Of a stretch of DNA of 64,000 nt, positions 33,490 through 44,309 are shown in pieces (the first letter of the stretch is position 1; every line of letters starts with the position of its first letter). Source of the DNA: Cynocephalus volans (Eukaryota > Chordata > Mammalia > Dermoptera > Cynocephalidae); contig NC_084467.1 in NCBI RefSeq assembly GCF_027409185.1, positions 81,724,501 to 81,788,500 on the forward strand, given 5' to 3'. The translations under genes were made by a program, and so were the position numbers. Under the pieces are notes generated by a model. That model saw only the letters and a list, made by a program, of their open reading frames with translations, had not been told where the DNA came from and made no database searches.

Positions 33490-33690
33490 CATACTGCCTG
33501 GGTCCTGACTCTGGCATTTACTAGCCATTTGACATTGAGCAAGCTCTTAAATTCTCTGAGCCTCAATTTTCTCATCTGAAATTGCAGATATTTCTATCTC
33601 AAAGAGTTGTTAGAATTAAATGAGTAATACACTTAGGACCTGTCATATTGTAAATATTCAATAAATGTTAGCTATATTATTAAAAATCCA
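33490..33690 (-). mobile_element. MIR element
   Basis: 'GACTCTGGCATTTACTAGCC', 'GAGCCTCAATTTTCTCATCTG' and 'AATATTCAATAAATGTTAGC' follow the MIR order in reverse orientation. Confidence 0.8.
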
Positions 33691-33789
33691 TAAATCTCTC
33701 TTAATGTAGATAAATATAGTAATAACTACTCATTCATTATTCATTTAGTCTATATAAACTTATACTCAGATTACAATAATAATAACTTA

Positions 33790-34500
33790 TTCTGTATATC
33801 AGTCAGGGTCCAATCACGAGAGAGAAACTACAAAGTAAACTGAATGGAAAAAATTTACTATAAGGAATTATTAACTATTGCAGAGGATTGGAGTAATGAT
33901 GGATTGTCTAGTAAGAAATAAAGAGAACTCCAAAGAATATAAGAATATCAGATGTAGGGAACAACCAGTACCCCTAACTCTGAGAAAGAGTGCCTAAAAA
34001 GGACCACCCCTCCCATTCCCCACAAACACATACTCTGATGAGATCCAGACCCTGATAAAGAGCATGACTGTGCCTTATTTATGTAATGGCAAAGAAGTTA
34101 TTGTGGTGCTGAACTAGCAAATTGCTGGAAATCTGTCCTCTGGGATTTGCCATAAATCTGCCCTCTGGAGTATCAGAAAAACCGCTCATGAGGAGGTGAC
34201 TCATGTAAGACACTCCTTACAAAACTGCTTGAGAATGAGTGGCATAGAAGCTGCTGCTAGTGCTGCTGGCCACTGTGCACTATAGAAGCTGGATGCTGGG
34301 GAAGCCGCTTGAGCTGCAGGATCCTTATGCTGGAAAAACTGTCCACACTGCGGGAGCTGGCTCCTGAGGAAGCTGTATGTGTTACAGGATATGAGCTCTG
34401 GGGAAGCTGTGCAAACTGTAGGAGCCTGCTGAGAGAGCACATTGGAACCAGGAAGGTAATCCCCTTTATACTGGATGGTCTCTCTAGCACCCTCCTCTGA
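33790..34500 (-). repeat. Ancient LTR-like repeat with GCTG-rich degenerate tandem units
   Basis: It starts 'TCAGTCAGGGTCCAATCACG', a pattern of an old mammalian LTR-class repeat. From about 34250 to 34430 it consists of imperfect repeats around GAAGCTG / GGGGAAGC / GAGCTG. The family is not certain and the open frames across it look incidental. Confidence 0.45.
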
Positions 34501-34685
34501 CAAAGCTTAACATTCGGCCGGCTGGTGAAGGAAAAATATTTAAAGGGCCCATATCCATTTTTACAAAGCAGGTAATGAAGAATGTTGGAAACAATAGGGA
34601 AGCAAGGAGTTTAAATCTGTTATATACAAATTACTGGGTTTAGGAGCAATGTTCATGTTATACATAGATGCTTAAGCTTTAGATG

Positions 34686-34946
34686 AAAAGTAAAGTAATT
34701 TTACTTTTTATTTTATTTTATTTTTTTATTTTTTTATTTTTATTTTTTTTTGTCGTTCTTTCGTGACCGGCACTCAGCCAGTGAGTGCACCGGTCAGTCC
34801 TATATAGGATCCGAACCCGCAGCGGGAGCGTCGCCGCGCTCCCAGCGCAGCACTCTACCAAGTGCGCCACGGGCTCGGCCCTTTTTATTTTTTTATTTTA
34901 TTTTTTATTTTTATTTATTTTTTTTTAAAAAAGTAAAGTAATTTTA
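34686..34946 (-). mobile_element. t-SINE 1.5-mer inside a T-rich insertion with 18-bp TSD
   Basis: AAAAGTAAAGTAATTTTA occurs exactly at 34686-34703 and 34929-34946. Between them lie a (TTTTA)n/T-rich tail, a 1.5-unit t-SINE (34752-34879, same type as 18362-18499), and then a further 48 bp of T-rich sequence on the 5' side of the SINE, where no tail is expected. Confidence 0.8.
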
Positions 34947-35226
34947 ACAAATCTTTTTGATTTTGATTATTATGAAAACATTCATTTTTCTTTTAAAATT
35001 AAAAAAGCTTTTTCATTTTTTTTTTGATGTTTTAGTTTATTTCCCTTTTCAGACTGATGAAAACAAATTCTATAAGGACACAGAAGGTCTTTCTTTGACC
35101 TTTCCAACTTGTCTGATTATTTGCATTTCCTTTTCTTCACAATGAGCAGCATCAACAGTCTAGTAGCCTTTTTTCACAATAGACTAATAGCTAATAATTG
35201 GGAGCTTGTACAATATGTTTGTAAAT
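34947..35226. other. No recognisable feature
   Basis: AT-rich spacer. Confidence 0.3.
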
Positions 35227-35534
35227 ATAGTCACCCCTCGGTATCCACGGGAGATTGGTTCCAGGATGTCCATCGATACCAAAATTGTGTGGATGCTCAA
35301 GTTCCTTATATAAAATGGGGTAGTATTTGCATATAATCTATTCACATCCTCCTGTATAGTTTAAATCATCTCTAGATTACTTATGATACCTAATACAATG
35401 TAAATGCCATGTAAATAGTTCTTATATTGTTTTTTATTCGTGTTATTTTTTATTGTTTTTTCCTGAATATTTTTAATCTGTGGTTGGTTGAATCTATGGA
35501 TGCAGAATCTGTGTATAGGGACGCCTAACTGTAT
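35227..35534 (+). mobile_element. Tigger-type non-autonomous DNA transposon, copy 1
   Basis: 'AGTCACCCCTCGGTATCCAC', 'GATGCTCAAGTTCCTTATAT' and 'CTGTGGTTGGTTGAATC' follow the Tigger-derived element order. The ends are partial inverted repeats. A related copy is at 45409-45741. Confidence 0.8.
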
Positions 35535-35689
35535 AGTATTTTATTATAAAAAATTGAGAATTATCTACTATTTTGAATATTCTGCTCAAATTTTCACCTT
35601 TTTTTATTTTGGGTTCTAATTACGGTAGACAGTTCAATGCTATACTAAGTTCTGTTACTTATTAATATATTTAGATTGTATCAGTCAGA

Positions 35690-37080
35690 GTAGAATAAGA
35701 TATGCTGGGTGGCAGACAACTCCAAATTGCAGTGGTCTAACACAATAAAAGTTTATTTCTCTAATTGAATATTCACATGCCAAAAGATGAATATAGGTCC
35801 ATACCTTACACTCTACACAAAAATTAACTCAAAATTGACTATAGATCTAAACACCTATAAAACTTATAGAAGAAAACTTACTAGAAAATAGATTTTGGGT
35901 CAGGCAAACAGTTCTTAAATATAACACCAAAAGCATGTGGCATTAAAGAAAGAAAAAAATAAATAAATTGAACTTCATTGAAATGAAAAAAACTTCTGAA
36001 TTTCAAAATACACCATTAAGAAAATGAAAAGACGAGTCATAGAATGGGAGAAAATCTTTGCAAATCATGAATCTGATTACGGCCTTGTATCAGAATATAT
36101 AAAGAACACTTACAACTTGATATAAGACAAACAGCCCAGTTAAAAAATGGGCAAAGGATTTGAATAGACACTTCGCCAAAGAAAATATAAGAATGGTTAT
36201 TAATAAGCACACAAAAAGATGCTCGACATCACTAGCCATTAGGGAAACACAAATTGAGACCATAATGAGAAACCACTCACCCCCACCACAAGTAAAATCA
36301 TTGCAAAATGATTGCTTATACTTTGGAAAACAGTTTGGTAGTATCTTAAAAAGTTAAACATAAATTTATTATACACCCCAGCAATTCCACTCCTAGGAAC
36401 CTACTCAGGAAAAATAGAAACAAATGTTCACACAAAGACTTTCACACAGATGTTCATAGCAGTCTTTTTCATAATAGCCAGGCATTGGAAACAATCCAAA
36501 TGTTCTTCAACTGCTGAATGGATGAGCAATGGAATTGAATTTTATTCAGCAATAAAAAGGAAAGAACTTCTGAGTGGTACAGTGTGGATGAACCTCAAAA
36601 ACATTGTGCTGAATGAAAGAAGTCAGATGCAAAAAACGACATATTGTATTAGTCCATTTATATGTAATGGCCAGAAAAGGCAAATCTGTAGAGATAGCAG
36701 ATTACGTAGAGTTGGGAGTGGGAAGGAGGATCGACTGCAATGAACTTTTGGGGCGGTGATGAAAATGTTCTAAAACTGGATTGTGGTGACAGTTGCACAA
36801 CGCTAGTCTCTGCTTATTGTAGTCATTTAGGGACTCAAAGAGACAGACATTCCATCTCAATACAAGCTTCCATGATTACCACAGCAGGGTGGAGGGAGAT
36901 ATGCCTCCGCCTCTTAAAGATTCTCCTAGGAAGTTTATCACTTCCCCTCCTACTTTATTGGTCAAAGCAAGTTACATGGCCAGGCCTAATTTCAAGGGTC
37001 CAAGAGAGTGCAATTTTACTATGTGTATAGAAGAGAGAACCAGAATATTTGTGAATGACCCAAACGACAATCACAGAAAT
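35690..37080 (-). mobile_element. Ancient LTR-like repeat interrupted by an L1
   Basis: 'GCAGTGGTCTAACACAATAA' (35690-35780) and 'TTTATTGGTCAAAGCAAG...GGCCAGGCCTAATTTCAAG' (36820-37080) are the two sides of one old LTR-class repeat. The L1 at 35785-36815 sits between them. Confidence 0.5.
35785..36815 (+). mobile_element. Old L1 3' end (ORF2 C-terminus and 3' UTR)
   Basis: 'CAAAATTGACTATAGATC', 'ACACTTCGCCAAAGAAAATA', 'CAGCAATTCCACTCCTAGG' and 'GAAAATGTTCTAAAACTGG' follow the L1 sense order up to the 3' UTR. Confidence 0.85.
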
Positions 37081-38589
37081 AACAAAGGGTACAGTTTATT
37101 CTGACTGGAGTTACTTTGCTTTGTATTTCTGAGGGACTTGACATTTGTTTCTTTTTACAGTCCTATCTATTGCATTTTGCTTCGTTAGAAATTTCTAAGC
37201 CCACAATTACAGATAATTTTTATATTTTACTGTGACTCTGAGTACGTTTATATTAAATGTTTGGTTACGCCTTTGTACCCATGTTTTTCCCCCCGTGTTT
37301 TCATGGGAAAAAACAAACTTTGTAACAAAAAATAGAGGTATCATTTACTTCTTTGATGTGTAAGGGATTAGAACACTTTTGTGTGGCTGAAGAGGCCAAA
37401 AGTTAGAACAGTAAGTGGAAATTATAGTAAGGCAGATTGTATATCTACATAACAAATAATTATCTAATAGAGTCTCTGAGACTGAAATGACTGCCTCTGA
37501 GTATCGGATCACTGAAGATGTTAAAGGTGAGGCTTGACCACCACTTGGCAGAAACGTTGAGAACTGTAGACTCGGTATTCTCCAAAACTGATGTTCTGTG
37601 ATTAGGCTTAGCTGCACAGCAAATACATGTGTGTGTAACATCTTTACTCATTTCTGGATTGCAAGTACTTTTTTTTAAGTCAAAATTTTCCTCAACCATC
37701 GTATGAAGGGCATTGAGTATGAGAAACTGTGTTGTGAGAACTGAGATAAAGTGAAACTTGAAAGGTAGCAGATTCAGTGAAGCTGTAGTAAGAAGACAGA
37801 CTTAAAAGATTAGGACTATTACTCAGGAGAAGCAGAGGAGTAGAAAGGTATGACAAAATATTTAAAATAATGAATGATATTGGATAAAATGAATATGCTT
37901 AATTGCCAAGTTCTGAGATCATAGGCTGAGGGAATCTTTTGTGAAATACGTGCATAGTGAGTTAACGCCACAAGAGGTACTTTTTCAGACAGAAAAAACA
38001 TGGCATTCATTATCCCTATGACACAATACGGAACAAAATTATAAAATGATTTAAAAAATATTTTGACAAACGTACCACACGTGGCTACTATGCAGAGCTG
38101 CGTTGCGTCTAAGTCAAAGAGACAAGCATGCCCTCTTACGGTTTGTTAGTTAGGACCCCTGTCGGCAGCAGAATATTGGGCAGGTTAAGGGTCTGCCCTA
38201 GTACGAAAAAGTTCTGTGGTCCTAAAATAAACCATTATGCTTGGGGGTTATTCTCAGATTTCATTCCAATTAGGAAGGATTACAAAAACTTTCCATCATG
38301 AGAGAGAAAAAGACTGAAAATCTTCCATATAAGCAGCACCTGATAAGAAGAAGCTTGGGGCTGGATAGTAATCGCTGAACAAAATTTAATTCTGACATCC
38401 CTGGTCTCCTCCCCGCTAAAGGAAATTCTAACAGTAGGCCTTAGGGTGAAAAAACGTGCCTTAAATAAGGTTTTCTCCACAGTAAGGAAATTGGCCCAGC
38501 AAGATGTACAGAGAGCACTGTCCTATTTCTCAAGGAAAGACCACGCATACTAGAGGTTAGACACTTTGCCCTTTATGAGAGACACAGAG
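37081..38589. other. Unique DNA upstream of MTF2
   Basis: No repeat or gene recognised. It may hold proximal regulatory sequence for MTF2, but no specific site can be supported. Confidence 0.4.
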
Positions 38590-39062
38590 CACCCACAGCT
38601 TCCCGGCCAGGAGCGCAGCGTTCACTATTGTGTAAGCACGGGCGGCGGAAGAACTTAATCCCACCGCAACGTTAAAGAGTCCTTCTTTGTTCAGCTTCGA
38701 TCGGAGACGCAGGACGAGGTGTTCTTCCGCGCTCGCAAGGCAGTCCCCGCCCCCTCGCGGCCCTGGAGAGCTGCCATTCGGCACCGGAGTCGCTCCGCGC
38801 TCCCAGAATGCACCGGCAGTCCGCGGGAAACCAAAATGGCGAAGGGCTGTAGCTAAGTGGTCTGTGTTTGAGGCCGGTGTACGGACGCTCATTCTACGCC
38901 CAAACCTCGTCGCCAAGGACCTCGGTTTGTGCGTGCGTGTGTGCGGGGTGCCCGGTGGGGCGGCTGCCCAGTAAGTGCTTGGACTCGCAGGGGAAGCGCC
39001 CAAGGGAACGTGATTGGTTGTTTTTTCCTGTATGAAGCGGTTGGCACCACTGAAGTGACCGA
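38590..39062 (+). promoter_or_regulatory. MTF2: MTF2 CpG-rich promoter and exon 1 5' UTR
   Basis: CG dinucleotides are dense from about 38620 to 39010, against an AT-rich, CpG-poor background, and exon 1 of MTF2 ends just downstream. No TATA box is seen upstream. TCCCAGAATGCA at 38801-38812 resembles the core of the ZNF143/SBS promoter motif, and CAAAATGGCGAAGG at 38832-38845 resembles a YY1 site. An inverted CCAAT (ATTGG) lies at 39013-39017. The transcription start cannot be fixed from sequence; the region after the YY1-like motif is a likely 5' UTR. Motif assignments are pattern matches only. This is a typical housekeeping-type dispersed promoter, fitting a broadly expressed chromatin gene. 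Confidence 0.8.
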
Positions 39063-39067
39063 ATGAG
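39063..39067 (+). CDS. MTF2: MTF2 exon 1 coding end (ATG AG) and splice donor
   Basis: Exon 1 contributes only the start codon and two bases of codon 2. The sequence reads GAATGAG followed by the donor GTGAGA at 39068-39073. Joined to exon 2, this gives Met-Arg-Asp-Ser-Thr-Gly, the known start of MTF2. An in-frame TGA at 39051-39053, 12 bases upstream of the ATG, closes the frame and supports this start. The initiation context is weak, with C at -3 and A at +4. Downstream initiation is therefore possible, but this ATG gives the recognised full-length N-terminus. Confidence 0.9.
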
Positions 39068-39699
39068 GTGAGAGACCTTGGCCTGGGAATCGACTCTTTC
39101 GGAGGAGGTGGGGATTGGGGGGAGGAGGAAGAAGGGAAGCAAGTATAAAAGGGAAAGATGGAGGATAGAGGTGGGGGTGGGGGCTACTGTATGTGGGTGC
39201 TTTTGCATTTAGGTATGTGTTGAAAAGAATGGATGAAAAGGAGCAGTCAGTTGAGTATTGGCGAATATAGGGACTAAAGGAGTGAGCAGGGCGTTGGGGG
39301 AGTCCGTTGGAGGAACTAGATGAAACGTTGAGACGGGGAAGCTGTGTTTGGAGGGCAGGAAGGAACCTGAGGGCGGGAGACGGTTGGAGGGGCAGGATGA
39401 ACCTGGTGACGAGGGGGTGGGGAACCGAGGGGAGGAGCCATTAGGAAAAGGGGGCCGAAGGAGATATGGGGAGCAGAGTGGAGGGTCTGCCTGGGACCTT
39501 AGGGGGCGCAAAGAGAAGTAGCAGCTTGGAACCGGAGGGTGGGTGGTGGAATTGGAGTAAGGGGAGTAGAAGAGCTGGATGCAGTAGGAGGATTAGGGGA
39601 ACACTGAAGTGGAGCCTGGGAGCAAACCCTGGAAGCTTAAAAGGAAGAGGTGGGAGGGAAAATGGGATGGGGGAGAGGTGCCTTATGTTTGGAGCGCAC

Positions 39700-41371
39700 C
39701 AAAAATCTGAGGCATTTCTTCTGTTGAATTAAATCTAACTCATATCCCTGCTCGGATGTAGATTCGTATTGTATTTCTTTTTATAATGGAAGTAATTACA
39801 GTTTAAGCGATTTTAACTAATTTTCCAAGATTTCTTAATATCGGTAGTGCCAGAACTCTCTGTTTTACAATCTAGAATTTCTCTTCTAAAGCAATTGAAG
39901 GGAACAGATGATTTTATCGTAGTGATTTGACAAACAGTCGAGGGTTCGTGGACAATGGGAGAAGGGTTATGCAATGTTATTCGATTCTTTAAAATATTTA
40001 ACTTTGGATAAAGATAGAAACCATGTAATACCAATTCGAATATGAAAACCTAGGTATAAGCCTGTGTTAAGATATAGGAAGACACCACGTTAAGTCAGTA
40101 CAGAGCTAGAAATATGTAAATAGTGCCTGATTTAATTTGACTCCAGATGCTCTGGTGGTGGTAGTAGCTTTCCTCTTTCTGATGGATTCCATGTGACTCT
40201 CCTGTATACTTTGCTACAGGCAGGTTTCAATATCCATGTTTTCATTTTTGTGGATTACTTTTTTGGCAGTGAATTGCAAAGACAGTTGAAAATAAAAGTA
40301 TTTAATGTTCATAAAATAAAATGTACTTAAATTCTTAAGTGACTTTTTCAGAGGTTTGAAAATGTTTTACATGGAGCCATTTTGACTAACGGCTTTAGGT
40401 GCCCAGTAGTTAAGGCGAGGAAGGAGCTGATTTTAAATTTCTTAACATAAAGTATTCTCTTTTCTATTTGGAACGTTCCTTGCACTCCCAAGTATTTACA
40501 GCGATGGCTTGAGAGGGAATACAGGGTGAAGTTGCTTTTTTTTAGGTTCCTTTTATATAAAGGTATTTTAAAATTTGCTCACCTTCACCTTCAGTTTTTT
40601 TAAAAAGTGCTACAAATGTTCTAAATATTTGAATTAGGAATGCACCGGCTTCCTGATACTGCATATTTATAATGTTAATAGGCATCAACATAAATGTGTA
40701 CCTATCAGGATGAAATGCACACACAATTTTAGAACTAGATGTATGGAAATCATCTGATTAAACCTTTTTTCTAGATTAAATAAATGTGTATAATAGTCCT
40801 TTAAATTATGCCTGTTGCCTCAAAGCTCTGTTGGGAAAGGAGTTTTATTCTGTGTATTTTGCTATGGGTCATAAACTCTTTGATGTCATGGATTATAAAT
40901 ATACCTTTTCATTAGACTTTTACTAAAAGGATAATTTGCTTTATTCATATTTCAGCATAATCTTTATATCTGACTCGATGAAACTGGAACTATAGTAATA
41001 ATCTATTTTAACAGATGGGGAAATTTGTTCCGAAGAGTTGCCATGGCCAACATCTGCAGTTTGGCGGTTCTGAAAACTGCTGTTTTAGTTAGTCTGCACT
41101 TCCATGAAAGATATTCGTTGGTTGATACTTTTATGCTTTGTTTCCTCTGTTCTTCAGAAAATTCATTTATTGCACTCTAAATTGGAATGTAGAAGTTTCC
41201 CTGTGGATGTTTCTTATGCGTTAGGGTTGTGCTGTCCAGTAGAACTTTTGGCAGTGATGGCAGTGTTTTATATTTGCTCTATCCAGCGTGGTAACCACTA
41301 GCTCCATGTGGATGTTGAACACTAGAAATTTAACTAGTGAGACTGAGAACTGAGTTTATAATTAAATTCAT
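39700..41371. other. Intron 1, unique sequence
   Basis: No repeat or exon recognised. Confidence 0.4.
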
Positions 41372-41386
41372 TAAAACTAAAATTTA

Positions 41387-41561
41387 TTTATTTATATATT
41401 TTTGTGACCGGTAAGGGGATCGCAACCCTTGGTGTGGTGTTGCCCGCACTGCGCTCAGCCAGTGAGCACACCGGCCATCCCTATATAGGATCCGAACCTG
41501 CGGCGGAGCGCCTCTGCACTCCCAGCGCCGCACTCTCCCGAGTGTGCCACAGGGTCGACCC
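41387..41561 (-). mobile_element. Dimeric t-SINE, G+C-rich variant
   Basis: Full dimer whose first unit carries the CCTGCGGCGGAGCGCCTCTG variant otherwise seen in the 1.5-mers. A perfect 15-bp duplication TAAAACTAAAATTTA lies at 41372-41386 and 41562-41576. Confidence 0.9.
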
Positions 41562-41915
41562 TAAAACTAAAATTTAAATGGCCATGTGTAGCAGTGGTTA
41601 TTGTATTGGACAGCACAGTTTTAGGGGTTATTGTATTCATGGATTAGGAATTGTCACATCCATTAACCATGGAAACCACAGGAATTGCCTTAGAACTGAG
41701 GAAGTTCAAATTCTCTTTGTACACTTTAAGATGAAGTATTCTTTGTTTTTGCTATACACCATTCTTCTGTCATATCTCTGTTTTCACATAACATTGCAAA
41801 AAAAAAAAAAAAAAAGGTTGTGACCTCTCAGGTCTTTTTAAGGTAGAAGATTCTGCATCCTGTGTCAAAAAGCAAAAATGGATGATAGGAATTTTACTTT
41901 ACTTTGTTATTTTTT

Positions 41916-41946
41916 TGGCGGCTGACCCCTACAGAGATCTGAATCC
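41916..41946 (-). mobile_element. Tiny 5'-truncated t-SINE with 17-bp TSD
   Basis: Only GGCGGCTGACCCCTACAGAG and a few more bases of SINE remain. The 17-bp sequence TTACTTTGTTATTTTTT is exactly duplicated at 41899-41915 and 41947-41963. Confidence 0.8.
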
Positions 41947-41964
41947 TTACTTTGTTATTTTTTA

Positions 41965-42186
41965 AAATTTTATTTTGTTACTTTTACACTTACAGTAAAA
42001 CTTTCTTTTGGGGAAAATTTCAAACATATGCAAAGTGAGCAGAATAGTGTAATGAACTTTTATCCATCCACTCTTGTTTCATCTATTCCTCCATCCACTC
42101 CCCACTCCACTCTATTATTTTATTTTTTAAAGTTTTTTTTTTAAGGTAAAATTTACGTATATTGAAATGCACAAATCTTTACAGTG
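41965..42186. mobile_element. Old L1-type 3' fragment
   Basis: 'AAATTTCAAACATATGCAAAG' and 'GTGTAATGAACTTTTATCCATCC' resemble an old LINE 3' region. Assignment is moderate. Confidence 0.4.
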
Positions 42187-42287
42187 TTTTTTTTTTTTTT
42201 TGGTGCCTATCTGGTATGGGGATCTGAACCTTTAACCTTGGTGTTCCAACACTGGACTCTACCCAGCTGAGCTAAACGGCCAGCCCA
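42187..42287 (-). mobile_element. Monomeric t-SINE
   Basis: T-run, then GGTGCCTATCTGGTATGGGG, ending GAGCTAAACGGCCAGCCC. Confidence 0.83.
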
Positions 42288-42289
42288 TT

Positions 42290-44190
42290 AATTGTACAGT
42301 TTTTAATAACAGTTTTATTGATATATAATTCACATACCATTATTTATATGTACATAATTCACATGTACTCTATTAAGGTATACACTTCAGTGATTTTTAA
42401 TATAGTCACAGTGTTATGCAACCATCATCATCATCATCTAATTTCAGAACATTTTTATCACCCTGAAAAGAAAATCTGTATCCAGTAGCAGTCACTCCCA
42501 TTGCCCCCTCCTCCCAGCCCTTGGCAACCTCTAATCTTTCTGTGTCTATACATTTGCCTATTCTGGACATCTCTTGTACATGGAATTGACAATATATGGC
42601 CTTTTGTGTCTGGCTTCTTTCACTTAGTGTAATGTTTTCAAGGTACATCCACGTTGTAGTATGTATCAGTACTTCAGTTATTTTTATGGCCAAATAATAT
42701 TTCATTGTATGAATATACCACATTTGTTTGTCTATTCATCATTGATGGACTTTGGGTTCTGCTTTTGGGCTAGTATAAATAAGGCTGTTATGAACATTAT
42801 ATGCAGGGTTTGTGTGGACATATGTTTTCATTTCTCTTGGGTTTGTGTCTAGGAGTAGAATTATTGGGTCAAATGATAACTCCGTGTTTCACATTTTGAG
42901 GAACTGCCAAACTGTTTTCCAAAGAGACTGTACCATTCTACAGTTTTACCTGCCTGCTATTATGAGGTTTCCCCTTTCTCCAAATCCTCACTGATACTTG
43001 TTATTGTTTGTGTTTTTTATTATAACCATCTTGGTGGGTATGAAGTGGTATTTCATTGTGGTTTTGATTTGTACTTCCCTGATGGCTAATGATAAGTGTC
43101 TTTCCATGTATTTATTGGCCATTTTTATACCTTTGGAGAATTTTCTATTTAGGTCCTTTGGCCATTTAAAAAAATGTTATTTTTTTATTGTTCGGTTGTA
43201 AGATTTCTTTATATGTTTTGGATACAAGTCCATTATCAGATACATGATTTCCAAACATTTTTTTCCCATTCCGTGGATTGTCTTTTCACTTTTTTGATGG
43301 TGTCCTTTGAAGCACAAAAGTTTTTAATTTTGATAAAGTCCAGTTTATCCCCCCCCTTTTTTTTTTGCTTGCTCTTGTGAAGTCATATCTAAGAAACCAT
43401 TGCCTATCAAGTTTACAAAGTTTTACTCCTATGCTTCTAAGAGTATTACAGCTTTAGCTCTTACATTTAGGTCTGTGATTCATTATGAGTTAATTTTTGC
43501 ATGTGCTGTGAGGTAGGGATCCAACTTCAGTCTTTTGCATGTGGGTACCAGTTTCCCAGTACCATTTGTTAAGAAGGCTATTCTTTTCCCATTGAACTGT
43601 TTTGGCACTTTGGACCATACATGTAAGGGTTTGTTTCTGGATTCTCAGTTTTATTTCATTGACTTATGTGTCTGTATTTATGACTGCACCATAACCTCTT
43701 GAATAATGTTGCTTTGTAGTAAGTTTTGAAATCAGGAAGTGTGAGTCCTCAAGTTTTGGGTTTTTTCAAGATTGGCTATTCTGGGTTGTGTTTTTTTGTT
43801 TGTTTTGTTTTTGAGTGTCTTGCTGGTACAGGGATTGAATCCTTTACCTTGGTGTGTTCAACACCACTCTCAAACCAATTGAGCTAACTGGCCAGTCCTT
43901 TTTTCCCATATGAATTTTAGGGTCAGTTTGTCAGTCTCACAAAAGAGAGGCAGCTGGGATTTTGGTAGGTATTGTATTGGATCTGTAGATTGATTTGGGA
44001 GAATTGCCATTTTAACATTAACATTCATGAACATGGGATGTCTTTCCATTTACATCGGTCTTACTTAATTCCTTTCTCTTATGTTACATAGTTTTGATTA
44101 TTATACAAGGGTTGCATTTCTTTTGTTAAGTTTATTTCTAAGTATTCTGTTCATTTCTGTGCTATTGTAAATGTAATTTTTTTTCCTTAA
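42290..44190 (-). mobile_element. Old L1, about 1.9 kb, with a t-SINE inside
   Basis: The antisense L1 runs from its 3' end ('ACAGTTTTATTGATATATAATTC', 'TTGGCAACCTCTAATCTTTC') through ORF2 ('TTTCCAAAGAGACTGTACC', 'TTGTGAAGTCATATCTAAG', 'ATTGGATCTGTAGATTGATT'). The minus-strand reading includes WYIHTMKYYLAIKITEVL near 42710, typical of the ORF2 end. Confidence 0.88.
43793..43897 (-). mobile_element. Monomeric t-SINE inside old L1
   Basis: GTGTCTTGCTGGTACAGGG to GAGCTAACTGGCCAGTCC, with a T/G-rich tail at left. Confidence 0.83.
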
Positions 44191-44225
44191 TTTCATTTTC
44201 AGATTCTTCATTGCTGTAGCATGTA

Positions 44226-44307
44226 TGAGGATATCTCAAAAACTTCATGGAAAGATTTGTATTAACTTTCAATTCTGTTTTTCCACGAACTTTTTGAAGT
44301 TCTCTTG
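44226..44307. mobile_element. 82-bp mariner-like MITE, copy 1
   Basis: Left arm ATCTCAAAAACTTCATGG, right arm CCACGAACTTTTTGAAGTTC, imperfect inverted repeats, flanked by TA on both sides (44224-44225, 44308-44309). Same length and arms as the copy at 52882-52963. Confidence 0.75.
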
Positions 44308-44309
44308 TA

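Noticed and set aside
34201-34503. 100-codon minus-strand frame in GCTG-rich DNA
   Set aside because: It arises from degenerate tandem units in an old repeat; no homology recognised.
39144-39150. TATAAAA box just inside intron 1
   Set aside because: An isolated match without a supporting start site; exon 1 already lies upstream.
38557-39208. Minus-strand open frames of 104-148 codons across the CpG island, suggesting a divergent gene
   Set aside because: High G+C explains the length. No known protein is recognised and no splice structure supports it. Promoter-upstream antisense RNA is possible but unproven.
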